Shown here: piece by piece, positions 16,095-24,395 of the stretch | Layout of the letters: every line of letters begins with the position of its first letter | Numbering within the stretch: position 1 is the first letter of the stretch | From: Candidatus Pantoea soli | GTDB lineage: Bacteria > Pseudomonadota > Gammaproteobacteria > Enterobacterales > Enterobacteriaceae | Direction of reading: 5' to 3' | Length of the DNA: 64,000 nt | Assembly: GCF_007833795.1 (NCBI RefSeq) | Contig: NZ_CP032702.1 | Span: 3,100,001-3,164,000 of the forward strand | Notes under the pieces: model-generated | Databases searched by the model: none | Told to the model about the DNA's origin: nothing | What the model saw: only the letters and a program-made list of their open reading frames with translations | Made by a program: the position numbers and the translations under genes

Positions 16095-17765
16095 TTATAC
16101 CGCAGGGAAACGCGATTCCAGCCGCTCAAGGTTCAATCTGGGGATTTGCTCAATGGCATTACGTTGGGCCTCGACAGACTTCTCTCCGTAACCGTGACTG
16201 GCCTTTGCCATAGCGGGTGAATTTTCGTTATGTCCGAGAATGCTGTCTTGGATTTCTTCACGAATGTTCAGGTCGCGAAACAGGGTAACGAGAGTGTGCC
16301 GGAAGCTGTGGGTCGGTTTGATCCCTTCCCGAATCAGGCCGTGTTCACGAATGTAGTTACCCCACCACCGAGCGTAGTTGTATGAATATTTCCGGTTCAC
16401 TTCAGACTTTTTGGCAAACAATTGGTAGGTCTGAGCTTGGACGAAATTAAGGAAACCTAGCTCGATCAGGTGGCTGTGTATTGGGAATTGCCTTGTGTTA
16501 CCCATCTTGATCGATTGGCCTTCACCCATCGCCAGCCTAATGCAGGGGATTCCATCTACTTCCACAATGTCGCTCTTACGAAGCTGAGCTATTTCCTCAA
16601 CGCGAGCGCCGCAGTAGTACAGAATTACAGGTATCCAGTAAGCCATTGCACCATGAGGCGTCGTTTCACCGTCAAATACGGGCAATGAGAAGATGCGGCG
16701 GATTTCATCCGGGCTGAAAGACCTGACCACTGCCGGGCCTGCAACAACCTTGCGTTTCTTCAACTTATTAAGTGGATTCTCAGCGAGCTTGCCGTCTTCA
16801 ACCGCAACTCGAAAGATCGAAGATAACTCCTTCAGAATGTTCTCGACGCGAGTAGGGCTAATTTTCGCACCTTTGGCATTAACCTGGCTTTGCAGTGGCA
16901 TTAGGCGAACAGCCTTCGATGGACGGGATGGAAGCTTTTCAATCAGCGAACGAAAGTCTGCGAGGTCTGTAACGGTGATATCTTTGACAGCCTTCTGGCC
17001 GATAAACTCGATGAAACGGTTAACCGATGTCGTATAGGCGATAATCCGACTTTCTGCACGTAATGGCTCATGACGCCGAACGTGTTCTTTATAACGTGCG
17101 AACAGGTCTGCGAAGGTGAGCCTTAGAGGCTTTTCTTCCGGCAATGAATCCAACCCTTTGCTTTTAGCGTAGAGTCGTGGGCGGAGGCTCATAAGATATG
17201 CATTCGTCAGATCGCTACGGCGTTCAGCTAGACGCCAGGCCAGACGGTTTCTCCAGACTGGAGTGAGGACAGTAGGCGTGTATTCGAGAGCTTCCTCAAG
17301 CTCGACGGCCATCAGTTTATCAATGGATACGTCACGTTCTTCCTGCCATGTCTGTGACTTATAGTTGGGCTTACGTTGGCGGTCTTCCAGCCAGTCGTGA
17401 ATCAGCACATTTTCTGGCGAGTGAGTCAGCCCCATTTTATCATCGTGCTGCTCTTCAACAACGTACCGCTCCCGGATTAGTTCGTCACTCTGCATGGTCT
17501 TTGACGCCCATACGCCAGCAATTAGCTCGATATCCGCATCGGTTAACGATTGTTCTGCTTCAAGCTGTTTTTCAGCCAGTCGGAGTATCATGTCGATCTG
17601 GATGATTTTGGCGGGCGCACGCGTTCTGGCCTCATTAACGTCTTTCGTATCAAGAGTAAACTTGATTTCACGTTTATCGAGGATAGCGATCAGGTGTTTG
17701 GGTACGGCTTTACGAACGTGGTAAACGCCGAATCGGTTCTTTGTCGGTTGTATCATAATGCCCAT
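16095..17765 (-). CDS. Tyrosine-type integrase of the tRNA-Phe island
   Basis: A 556-residue site-specific recombinase. The N-terminus (NRFGVYHVRKAVPKHLIA, FTLDTKDVNEAR) is the DUF6538-type arm-binding domain. A SAM-like core-binding domain follows (ITVTDLADFRSLIEKLP). The catalytic domain shows Arg in CGARVEEIAQLRKSD, HxxR in THSFRHTLV, the ILGHNE box and nucleophile Tyr in ASHGYGEK. It is complete and adjacent to the intact tRNA-Phe, where it would cut the 40-bp core. TGTACCA repeats lie just upstream of its start, so it may repress itself. ATG 17765 is used; a second ATG is 9 bp downstream. Confidence 0.94.
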   Translation of the reverse strand: MGIMIQPTKNRFGVYHVRKAVPKHLIAILDKREIKFTLDTKDVNEARTRAPAKIIQIDMILRLAEKQLEAEQSLTDADIELIAGVWASKTMQSDELIRERYVVEEQHDDKMGLTHSPENVLIHDWLEDRQRKPNYKSQTWQEERDVSIDKLMAVELEEALEYTPTVLTPVWRNRLAWRLAERRSDLTNAYLMSLRPRLYAKSKGLDSLPEEKPLRLTFADLFARYKEHVRRHEPLRAESRIIAYTTSVNRFIEFIGQKAVKDITVTDLADFRSLIEKLPSRPSKAVRLMPLQSQVNAKGAKISPTRVENILKELSSIFRVAVEDGKLAENPLNKLKKRKVVAGPAVVRSFSPDEIRRIFSLPVFDGETTPHGAMAYWIPVILYYCGARVEEIAQLRKSDIVEVDGIPCIRLAMGEGQSIKMGNTRQFPIHSHLIELGFLNFVQAQTYQLFAKKSEVNRKYSYNYARWWGNYIREHGLIREGIKPTHSFRHTLVTLFRDLNIREEIQDSILGHNENSPAMAKASHGYGEKSVEAQRNAIEQIPRLNLERLESRFPAV

Positions 17766-17767
17766 TT

Positions 17768-17787
17768 TGTACCACCTTTCTGTACCA
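17768..17787 (+). promoter_or_regulatory. Paired TGTACCA repeats, putative integrase arm sites (integrase end)
   Basis: TGTACCA at 17768-17774 and 17781-17787, a 13-bp period, immediately upstream of the integrase start; mirrors the pair at 10465-10484. Confidence 0.55.
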
Positions 17788-17854
17788 CCGGGAAGCGAGG
17801 CCGATGGAGAAAATTAGGAGGTAACTACTGACAAACCAAGAAGTTATTGAGCAG

Positions 17855-17885
17855 AAAGCAAAAACCCCCGCATAAAGCGAGGGTT
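17855..17885 (-). terminator. Terminator downstream of tRNA-Phe (island-borne copy)
   Basis: Stem AACCCTCGC / GCGGGGGTT on the minus strand with a five-T tail, between tRNA-Phe and the integrase. Confidence 0.75.
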
Positions 17886-17887
17886 TG

Positions 17888-17927
17888 GAATGTTGGTGCC
17901 CGGACGCGGAATCGAACCACGGACACG
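17888..17927 (-). repeat. Proximal attachment site (40-bp repeat, inside tRNA-Phe)
   Basis: Identical to 10366-10405. It covers the tRNA 3' end from a few bases beyond CCA to the anticodon stem. Confidence 0.93.
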
Positions 17928-17969
17928 GGGATTTTCAATCCCCTGCTCTACCGACTGAGCTATCCGGGC
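17894..17969 (-). tRNA. pheV: tRNA-Phe (anticodon GAA)
   Basis: A 76-nt tRNA on the minus strand, 5' GCCCGGATAGCTCAGTCGG with an encoded 3' CCA. The acceptor stem pairs GCCCGGA with TCCGGGC, the anticodon loop is TTGAAAA (GAA), and the T loop is GTTCGATTC. It is nearly identical to E. coli tRNA-Phe. It remains whole because the island restored its 3' end. Confidence 0.96.
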
Positions 17970-17979
17970 AACGGGGCGC

Positions 17980-18008
17980 ATTAAACCCTACCCGGGCCGG
18001 GCCGTCAA
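17980..18008 (-). promoter_or_regulatory. tRNA-Phe promoter
   Basis: On the minus strand: -35 TTGACG (18003-18008), 17-bp spacer, -10 TTTAAT (17980-17985), then a GC-rich discriminator (GCGCCCC) typical of stringently controlled stable-RNA promoters. Confidence 0.75.
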
Positions 18009-18165
18009 ACGCTTTTCGGCAAAAATCCGCTGACTGATGCCTTTTGCAGCAACCGCGCGCTGAACGGTGAAAAAATTGCCGCTTTGCCCCGGCGTGTGCG
18101 CTGAATTTTTAAACGCTTGTGCCGATAACCGTGGTGAAAACGTATACCAATAAAAAGGTTTCCCC

Positions 18166-19488
18166 ATGTTCAGCACCACCACACCAGGTCTTTTTTCCCG
18201 TCTCACCCGGCTGACACACAGCAGCCGGTCCGCCACGCTCCGTTCTCTGCAGAAGGCCATCGCCATGGTGGAATTCACGCCGGATGGCCATATCCTCACC
18301 GCCAACAATCTGTTCCTTGAGCGCATGGGCTATCGCCTTGAGGAGATTGTTGGCCAGCATCACCGTATCTTTTGCACGCCGGATACGGTGCAGTCACAAC
18401 GCTATCGCGATTTCTGGCAGCGGCTAAAGCGCGGCGAGAGCTTCAGCGATAAGTTTCTGCGCGTGACAAAGCACAACCATCCAATCTGGCTGGAAGCCAA
18501 CTACGTCCCGGTGCAGGATCGCCACGGGCGGGTTAAGAAAATCGTCAAGCTGGCAAGCGATATCACCGCGCGCATCATCGATGCGCAGGAGCAGCGCGCC
18601 ATGACCAGCGCCATCGATCGCTCCATGGCGGTCATTGCCTTTAACCTCAAAGGTGAAGTGCTGATGGCGAACGACAATTTCCTGAAAACCACCGGCTACC
18701 GCGCGGATGAGATCCTCGGCCGCCATCACAGCCTGTTTTGCCCGCCGGCAATCCGCGAGAGCGACGCGTATCGCCAGTTCTGGCAGCAGCTGAATGAGGG
18801 AAAATTTATCTCCGGCCAGTTCCAGCGCATCAATAAACAGGGCAACACCTTCTGGCTGCGCGCCACTTACAACCCGGTGTTCAGTGAATCCGGCCAGCTG
18901 TACAAAGTGGTGAAATTCGCCACCGACGTTACCGCACAGGTGGAAAAGAGCCAGCAGGAGCGCGAGGCCGCACAGCAGGCTTACCAGACGGCGCTGCAGA
19001 CCAGCGAAAGCACGCGCCTTGGCGCGACGGTCATCGAGAACAGCGTGCAGACCATCAATGCCCTGGCCGGTGAGCTGCACGGCATCTCCGGGGATATCAC
19101 CAACCTCGGCGACTCTTCCGAGCAGATTGGTGCTATTGTGGCCAGCATCCGGCAGATTGCCGAGCAGACCAACCTGCTGGCGCTGAATGCGGCGATTGAA
19201 GCGGCGCGTGCCGGTCAGCACGGCCGTAGCTTTGCCGTGGTCGCCAATGAGGTGCGCGCGCTGGCGGCAAACATCAACCGCGCCACCACCGAGATTGAAA
19301 AACGCATGGAGCATAACCACACGCTGGCAGAAAAAGCGCTGAAGGGCATTGAATCTAACCTGAAACGCGCCGATCAGGGCGTCATTCTGGCACAGGAAGC
19401 CGGCGGTATGATGGCGGAGATTCGCGGCAGCTCCCGTGAAGTGGTACGCGCCATCAGTCACGTCACGGAAACCCTGGAAAAGAACTAG
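18166..19488 (+). CDS. Soluble PAS-PAS methyl-accepting chemoreceptor (BdlA-like)
   Basis: A 440-residue protein without membrane segments. Two PAS domains of the Aer/BdlA type are visible: PAS1 about 32-145 ([23 protein letters not shown] ending KLASDITAR) and PAS2 about 155-265 ([17 protein letters not shown] ending KFATDVTAQ). An MCP signalling hairpin follows, with tip [20 protein letters not shown]. There is no HAMP domain and no C-terminal NWETF-type CheR site. This is the layout of P. aeruginosa BdlA, which controls biofilm dispersal through cyclic di-GMP. It lies 113 bp upstream of siaABCD, so a biofilm role is more likely than classical chemotaxis. No chemotaxis genes are nearby. Confidence 0.87.
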   Translation: MFSTTTPGLFSRLTRLTHSSRSATLRSLQKAIAMVEFTPDGHILTANNLFLERMGYRLEEIVGQHHRIFCTPDTVQSQRYRDFWQRLKRGESFSDKFLRVTKHNHPIWLEANYVPVQDRHGRVKKIVKLASDITARIIDAQEQRAMTSAIDRSMAVIAFNLKGEVLMANDNFLKTTGYRADEILGRHHSLFCPPAIRESDAYRQFWQQLNEGKFISGQFQRINKQGNTFWLRATYNPVFSESGQLYKVVKFATDVTAQVEKSQQEREAAQQAYQTALQTSESTRLGATVIENSVQTINALAGELHGISGDITNLGDSSEQIGAIVASIRQIAEQTNLLALNAAIEAARAGQHGRSFAVVANEVRALAANINRATTEIEKRMEHNHTLAEKALKGIESNLKRADQGVILAQEAGGMMAEIRGSSREVVRAISHVTETLEKN

Positions 19489-19535
19489 CTGTGCCTGAGG
19501 CAGAGGGCCCCGGGCCCTCTGCTGCCCACCCCGTA

Positions 19536-19553
19536 GTGACATAAAAGTGTCAC
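19536..19553. promoter_or_regulatory. Inverted repeat upstream of siaA
   Basis: GTGACA-TAAAAG-TGTCAC is a perfect 6-bp inverted repeat with a 6-bp spacer, 48 bp before siaA. Possible operator; the protein is unknown. Confidence 0.4.
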
Positions 19554-19568
19554 AGCCGCGCAGTACGC

Positions 19569-19582
19569 TAAGAATATTCCTG
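19569..19582. promoter_or_regulatory. RcsAB-box-like site upstream of siaA
   Basis: TAAGAATATTCCTG matches the RcsAB consensus TAAGAATATTCCTA at 13 of 14 positions. It is only 19 bp before the siaA ATG. That position favours repression by blocking RNA polymerase, or a later true start. Confidence 0.55.
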
Positions 19583-19601
19583 GTTTATCCCGAGCCACCT
19601 T

Positions 19602-20825
19602 ATGCAACTGCCTGATTTGCACGCAGGGCTTCCCGCCCTGTCGAGCCGTGCCCGTGCGCGTTCACTGTGCATTGCCGTGCCCTTTGTCAGCCCCGCCATG
19701 GATAACACCGCGGTGATGGCGCTGTTCAGCGAGCATAAAGATCTGATTGGCCTGCCGGTGGTCGAAAACGGCACGCCGTTTGGCATGATCAACCGGCATA
19801 TCTTTTTGTCACAGATGACACGCCCGTTCTTCCGCGAGCTGTATGACCGCAAAAGCTGCATTGCTTTTATGGATAAGGCACCGCTGGTGATCGACGCCGA
19901 AACCGGGCTGGATCAGGTGGCGCAGCAGGTGGTGGCCAGCGGGGATAAGTCCGTGACCGATGGCTTTATTATCACGGAACAGGGGCGCTATATCGGTATC
20001 GGACTGGGCATCGATCTGATCCGCACCGTGTCCGATCTGCAGGCGCAGCAGCATCAGCAGATATTGCAGAGCATTGATTACGCCCGCGTGATCCAGGATG
20101 CGATGCTGGACCGCTCAAAACAGCAAATGGCGCAGCAGTTCAGCGACTGGTGCCTGCACTGGCAGCCGCGCGATGGCGTGGGCGGCGACTATTATGCCTT
20201 TCACCGCGACGAACACGGCTGGCTGGCGCTGATTGCCGATTGCACCGGCCATGGCATTCCCGGCGCCTTTATGACGGTGATTCTGCAATCCGCGCTGGAA
20301 AAAGCGCTGCAGCAGCAGTGTCATGAGCCGGCGGCGCTGCTGCAGTCGCTGAATCACCACATCAAACAAACCCTCGGCCAGCTGAATGCGTCACAGCAGA
20401 CTTCCCTGTCCAATGATGGCTGTGATGCCATTGCGCTGCGGCTGGAGCGTGCCACTCACCAGTTGAGCTGGGCCAGCGCGCGCATGCACGCCCTGCTGCA
20501 GCGCGCGGATGGCACACAGCACACACTCAGCAGCGATCGCACCGGCGTGGGCTACACCGGGACGCCGCAGGATTATGCGTGGCCGCAGCAACAGCTGACG
20601 CTGCAGCGCGGCGACATGCTGCTGGTGATGACTGACGGCGTTACCGATCAACCCGGCGGCGCGCGTCAGATTATGTTTGGCAAAAAGCGCATCCAGGCGC
20701 TGATCAGCCACTTTTCCGCCCTGCCGATGCCCGCGCTGTCTGCTGCCTTCGCGCAGGAATTACTCCACTGGCAAGGCAACCAGCCGAGACGCGACGACGT
20801 CACCTGGTTTGGCTTCCGTTATTAA
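19602..20825 (+). CDS. siaA: SiaA-like PP2C/SpoIIE phosphatase with N-terminal CBS-type region
   Basis: A 407-residue protein, first of four genes in siaABCD order. The C-terminal PP2C/SpoIIE phosphatase has the metal-binding motifs GVGGDYYAF, ADCTGHGIPGAF, VMTDGVTDQ and RRDDVTW. It should dephosphorylate SiaC. The N-terminal 150 residues look like paired CBS modules (LIGLPVVENGTPFGMINRH, DGFIITEQGRYIGIGLG), not the membrane/HAMP sensor of the Pseudomonas protein. This SiaA would therefore be cytoplasmic and might sense a nucleotide. A short coiled linker (QAQQHQQILQSIDYARVIQDAM) joins the parts. The start codon has a weak ribosome site. Confidence 0.82.
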   Translation: MQLPDLHAGLPALSSRARARSLCIAVPFVSPAMDNTAVMALFSEHKDLIGLPVVENGTPFGMINRHIFLSQMTRPFFRELYDRKSCIAFMDKAPLVIDAETGLDQVAQQVVASGDKSVTDGFIITEQGRYIGIGLGIDLIRTVSDLQAQQHQQILQSIDYARVIQDAMLDRSKQQMAQQFSDWCLHWQPRDGVGGDYYAFHRDEHGWLALIADCTGHGIPGAFMTVILQSALEKALQQQCHEPAALLQSLNHHIKQTLGQLNASQQTSLSNDGCDAIALRLERATHQLSWASARMHALLQRADGTQHTLSSDRTGVGYTGTPQDYAWPQQQLTLQRGDMLLVMTDGVTDQPGGARQIMFGKKRIQALISHFSALPMPALSAAFAQELLHWQGNQPRRDDVTWFGFRY

Positions 20826-20835
20826 CGAGCACGTT

Positions 20836-21387
20836 ATGCATTCAGCTTCCGGCTGCCGTCCGCTGCCCGCCGACGATGTGGCGCTGCACTATACCGGCTT
20901 TTTTTCGCCGCAGAACATCACGGCCATGGGTGAAGTGATCAAAGCCCTGCTGGAAAATCAGCAGGCGCCGCTCAGGCTGCGGCGGCGCCTGTTTTCCAGT
21001 TTTGTGGAGATGGTGCAGAACATTCTGCGCTATTCACAGGATTGCCGCGTTGTGCTGCACCCTGAGCAGGATTTTCGTTTCGGCACCGTCACGCTGCGCG
21101 TCAGCAGCGACAGCTGGGTGCTGGAGAGCAGCAACCAGGTGGAAGAAGCCGCCTGTGAGCAGCTGCGTGACTGGCTGGAATCGCTGCGCAGCATGAGTCA
21201 GGAAGAGATCCGCCAGGCGTATCGCGCCGGCCTGCGCGCCGAGAGCCCCGCCACCAGCAAAGGGGCCAGTATTGGTTTACTGACGCTGGCGCGGGATGTC
21301 AGCGAGCCGCTGGAGTATGAACTGCGTCCGCTGGCGACCCGCGGTTACGCCACCTTTTGGCTGAAAGCCACCCTTCACCAGGAATGA
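20836..21387 (+). CDS. siaB: SiaB-like protein kinase
   Basis: A 183-residue HATPase-like protein, start ATG 20836 just after the siaA stop. The N-box-like segment FVEMVQNILRYSQ marks an ATP-binding kinase of the anti-sigma-factor/SiaB type; KGASIGLLTLARD is the probable glycine-rich region. In the known system SiaB phosphorylates SiaC and SiaA removes the phosphate. The gene lies exactly between the phosphatase and SiaC genes, which is the main support for the name. The product is soluble. Confidence 0.8.
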   Translation: MHSASGCRPLPADDVALHYTGFFSPQNITAMGEVIKALLENQQAPLRLRRRLFSSFVEMVQNILRYSQDCRVVLHPEQDFRFGTVTLRVSSDSWVLESSNQVEEAACEQLRDWLESLRSMSQEEIRQAYRAGLRAESPATSKGASIGLLTLARDVSEPLEYELRPLATRGYATFWLKATLHQE

Positions 21388-21394
21388 TGCTGTT

Positions 21395-21781
21395 ATGCAA
21401 AACCTTGTTATTGCCGCGACCGACAGTACCCCGGAAGTCAGTTTTGATTTTGCTGCCTGCCGCTTCGCCCTGCGCGGCGAATCCTGGCCGGAAAATGCGG
21501 CGGCCTTTTATCGTCCGCTGCTGTCCGCCCTGGAGCAGTGGCAGCCGCTGCAGCCACGCGCGCTGGACGTGAACATTGCGCTGCGCTACTTCAACAGCTC
21601 CAGCACCAAGATGCTGTTCAGCCTGTTTGCACTGTTTGATCAGCTGGCGCAAAACGGCCAGCAGGTGACGCTGAACTGGTTTTATGATGCCGAAGATGAT
21701 GTGTCGGAAGAGTTTGGTCACGAGCTGGCGCTGGACTTCACCGCGCTGCAGGTCAGGCTGCAGGCTGAGCTGACTTTATGA
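21395..21781 (+). CDS. siaC: SiaC-like partner-switch protein (DUF1987)
   Basis: A 128-residue protein of the SiaC/DUF1987 family: EVSFDFAACRFALRGESWPENA, then DVNIALRYFNSSSTKMLF and VTLNWFYDAEDDV. Unphosphorylated SiaC binds and activates SiaD in Pseudomonas. The Thr in NSSSTK (Thr71 here) is at about the place of the known phospho-acceptor. The stop overlaps the siaD start as ATGA, giving tight coupling with its target. Confidence 0.85.
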   Translation: MQNLVIAATDSTPEVSFDFAACRFALRGESWPENAAAFYRPLLSALEQWQPLQPRALDVNIALRYFNSSSTKMLFSLFALFDQLAQNGQQVTLNWFYDAEDDVSEEFGHELALDFTALQVRLQAELTL

Positions 21782-22488
21782 TGAGCCTGCCTGAGCTGTT
21801 TCGCGAAGAGAGCGAGGTGCTCACCCGCTCCCAGGCTGTGGCAGCACAGAGCACCCTCAGCGCCGGGGATTACCGTGACGCGCTGCTGCTGCTGAGCCGG
21901 GATTATCAGCGCCTGATGCGCGAAACCTACCGCATGATTTCCCGCAGCGATCGCGCCGAACGCGAGCTGAACCGGGCCAATGAGCAGCTGCAACAGCTGG
22001 CGCAGGCGCTGGAATATAAAGCCAGCCACGATCCGCTTACCGCGGTCTGGAACCGTGGCGCCATTATTCAGCGCATCAGCCAGACCCTGCAGCACGGCGC
22101 GGCGGCGCTGATCATTCTGGATATCGATCACTTCAAGAAGATCAACGATGAGCATGGCCATCCCATGGGCGATCGGGTGATTTGCGCGCTGGTGGCACGC
22201 ATTCAGGCGCACTGCCCGGAGGCCGCCAGCATTGGCCGCATCGGCGGCGAGGAGTTCACAGTACTGCTGCCGCACTATCGCCTGGCAGATGCGGTGATTG
22301 TGGCGGGCGCGATTCACGCCTCGCTCAACGCCGCTCCGCTGGCGGTGCTGCCCGGACAGCTGGTCACCGCCAGCCTGGGCGTCAGCTATGGTAAGCCGGG
22401 TTCCGGTTTTGACGCGCTGTACAGCAACGCCGATGCCGCGCTCTACGATGCTAAAAACCACGGCCGCAACCGGGTGTTTTTCCGCTGA
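21778..22488 (+). CDS. siaD: SiaD-like diguanylate cyclase
   Basis: A 236-residue soluble cyclase. The N-terminal helical region (SDRAERELNRANEQLQQLAQALEYKA) is the likely SiaC-binding coiled coil. The GGDEF domain begins SHDPLTAVWNR and carries GRIGGEEF, an active variant. No RxxD inhibitory site precedes it. It makes cyclic di-GMP when SiaC is bound. Last gene of the operon, it converges with the PBP2-like gene 11 bp away and has no visible terminator. Confidence 0.88.
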   Translation: MMSLPELFREESEVLTRSQAVAAQSTLSAGDYRDALLLLSRDYQRLMRETYRMISRSDRAERELNRANEQLQQLAQALEYKASHDPLTAVWNRGAIIQRISQTLQHGAAALIILDIDHFKKINDEHGHPMGDRVICALVARIQAHCPEAASIGRIGGEEFTVLLPHYRLADAVIVAGAIHASLNAAPLAVLPGQLVTASLGVSYGKPGSGFDALYSNADAALYDAKNHGRNRVFFR

Positions 22489-22499
22489 CCGGGCGCGCG

Positions 22500-24395
22500 T
22501 CAGGTTGACGGACCGGTTGTGCCCTTCTGCGCCGTCTCCAGCGGCGGCGTGGTGGCCGGCGGCAGGAAGATATGGTCCAGAATGTTGCGCATCACCGGCG
22601 CAGCCGTCACCCCTTCGTTGCCGCCGTTTTCCAGAATCAGCGCCACCGCCACTTTCGGATCGCTGAACGGCGCGAAAGCGGTATAAAAGATGTGGTCGCG
22701 CAGCCGCACCGGAATCATCTTCGCGTTGTAGGTCTGGTTCTGTTTCAGGCTGAATACCTGAGAAGTCCCGGATTTTGCCGCGATACCGTAAGGCGCGGTG
22801 TGAAAATATTTATAGCCGGTGCCGTTTGGCGCGTTGGCCATGCCAAACATTGCATGCCGCACCAGTGACCAGTAGGGGGATTTGGCATCGCCAATCTGCG
22901 GCTGCGGCAGCGTTGGCTGGTATGGCTGCTGCCAGTTGCCGCGCTGCGCTTTCTCCAGCAGGTGCGGGCTGATGACGCGGCCATTGTTAATCAGCGCCAC
23001 CATCGCTTTCACCATCTGAATCGGCGTGGCGATCCAGTATCCCTGCCCGATGCCAACGGACACCGTATCGCCTTGATACCAGCTGTGCTTATGCACCTTC
23101 TGCTTCCATTCGCGGCTCGGCAGCAGGCCGCTGTACTCTTCGTTAAGATCGATACCGGTGGGTTTGCCATAGCCAAACTGGCTGAGCATGGTGTGAATGC
23201 GGTCGATGCCCATCATAAACGCCACCTGGTAGAAGAAGGTATCGGCTGACTCTTCAATCGCTTTGGTGACATCCAGCATGCCGTGCCCGGATTTCTTCCA
23301 GTCGCGGTATTTACGGTCGGTGCCGGGCAGCGTCCAGGTCGGTGCGCCAAAGAAGGTGGTGCCGGGTGTGATCACGTGGGTCAGCAGCGCCGACATCGCC
23401 ATATAAGGTTTAACCGTGGAGGCCGGCGGATACAGCCCCTGGGTGACACGGTTGATCAGCGGCAGGTTTTTGTCCTGCAGCAGCGCCTTATAGGCTTTAT
23501 AGCTGATGCCTTTGACGAACGGATTGGGATCGTAGCTGGGCGCCGAGACCATCGCCAGCACGCTGCCGTCGTGCGGATCTTCAATCAGCGCCGCCGCACG
23601 CTGTCCGGCCAGCTGGCTTTCCACATACTGCTGCAGGTGCAGATCAAGCGTCAGGTAGAGGTTTTTACCGGCCACCGGCGGCACCTCTTTCAGCACGCGC
23701 ACAATCCGGCCGTGGTTATCCACTTCGACTTCCTGATAGCCGGTTTTACCGTGCAGCAGCGATTCGTAATAGCCTTCGATACCCTGCTTGCCAATGTTAT
23801 GGTCTGCGGCGTAGTTTTCCCCGACGCCCTCGGCGTTCAGGCGCTTAAAGTCGCTGTCGTTGATCTTCGAGACATAGCCCACCACATGCGCCAGATCGGC
23901 CCCATAGGGGTATTCGCGATCCTGATAAGTGTCGATGGTGACGCCGGTGAAGCGGAACTGATTGACTGAAAAGCGCGCGACTTCCTCATCGGTCAATTCG
24001 GCCTTCAGCTCAACCGGCTTATAACGGCTGCTCTGTTTGAGTGCGTGCTGAAAATTGTCGATGTCGTCGGGCGTGAGATCCACAATCGGCTTCAGCGCGT
24101 TTAGCGTGGCCTGCATATCGCTGATTTTGTACGGCGTGACGAGAATGTCGTACCAGGTGACGTTGCGTACCAGCGGAATCCCGTTGCGATCGAAGATCAG
24201 CCCGCGCGTCGGCGCGATCGGGATCATTTTGATGTCGTTCTCGTTGGAACGCGTCTGGTAATAGCTGTGTTGATCGACCTGTAAGCGATACAGGTTAATG
24301 CCAAGAATCGTGAAGCAGATGACAACCAGGGCAAAAGCGACAAGCGCGCGGCGGACAAACAGTTTCTCTTCGGCTTCGAAATTTCGGAAATTCAT
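22500..24395 (-). CDS. Penicillin-binding protein 2 family transpeptidase (MrdA paralogue)
   Basis: A 631-residue class B PBP. An N-terminal membrane anchor (ALVAFALVVICFTILGINLYRL) is followed by the PBP dimer domain (PTRGLIFDRNGIPL) and the transpeptidase with SxxK STVK (Ser326), SxD-type ESADTFF and KSGT (AAKSGTSQV). Length and motifs match MrdA (PBP2), the elongasome transpeptidase. However, rodA/mrdB, rlpA and dacA are absent and the gene sits between siaD and deoD. It is probably a second PBP2, comparable to the accessory PBP2 copies of Salmonella, rather than the housekeeping gene. Confidence 0.85.
   Translation of the reverse strand: MNFRNFEAEEKLFVRRALVAFALVVICFTILGINLYRLQVDQHSYYQTRSNENDIKMIPIAPTRGLIFDRNGIPLVRNVTWYDILVTPYKISDMQATLNALKPIVDLTPDDIDNFQHALKQSSRYKPVELKAELTDEEVARFSVNQFRFTGVTIDTYQDREYPYGADLAHVVGYVSKINDSDFKRLNAEGVGENYAADHNIGKQGIEGYYESLLHGKTGYQEVEVDNHGRIVRVLKEVPPVAGKNLYLTLDLHLQQYVESQLAGQRAAALIEDPHDGSVLAMVSAPSYDPNPFVKGISYKAYKALLQDKNLPLINRVTQGLYPPASTVKPYMAMSALLTHVITPGTTFFGAPTWTLPGTDRKYRDWKKSGHGMLDVTKAIEESADTFFYQVAFMMGIDRIHTMLSQFGYGKPTGIDLNEEYSGLLPSREWKQKVHKHSWYQGDTVSVGIGQGYWIATPIQMVKAMVALINNGRVISPHLLEKAQRGNWQQPYQPTLPQPQIGDAKSPYWSLVRHAMFGMANAPNGTGYKYFHTAPYGIAAKSGTSQVFSLKQNQTYNAKMIPVRLRDHIFYTAFAPFSDPKVAVALILENGGNEGVTAAPVMRNILDHIFLPPATTPPLETAQKGTTGPST

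Larger units (their letters stand above)
10366..17927 (-). mobile_element. Integrative element in tRNA-Phe (about 7.5 kb)
   Basis: The element lies between 40-bp direct repeats, with a tyrosine integrase beside the intact tRNA-Phe. All cargo genes of the element point the same way, on the minus strand; only the inserted IS is opposite. Order from the integrase side: integrase, nuclease-like protein, two tiny coupled ORFs, serine recombinase, exported protein (broken by an IS), membrane protein, ParA-like ATPase. Base composition is visibly lower in GC than the flanks. There are no capsid, tail, conjugation or clear replication genes, so it is neither an intact prophage nor an ICE; a satellite-like or defence/cargo island is possible. 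Confidence 0.9.

Noticed and set aside
10366..17927. Calling the island a prophage
   Set aside because: No capsid, terminase, tail, lysis or phage repressor gene is present; integrase alone is not enough.
19500..19522. GC-rich hairpin after the chemoreceptor gene as a terminator
   Set aside because: The stem (CAGAGGGCCC / GGGCCCTCTG) is strong but has no T-run; it is only a possible barrier or stabiliser.
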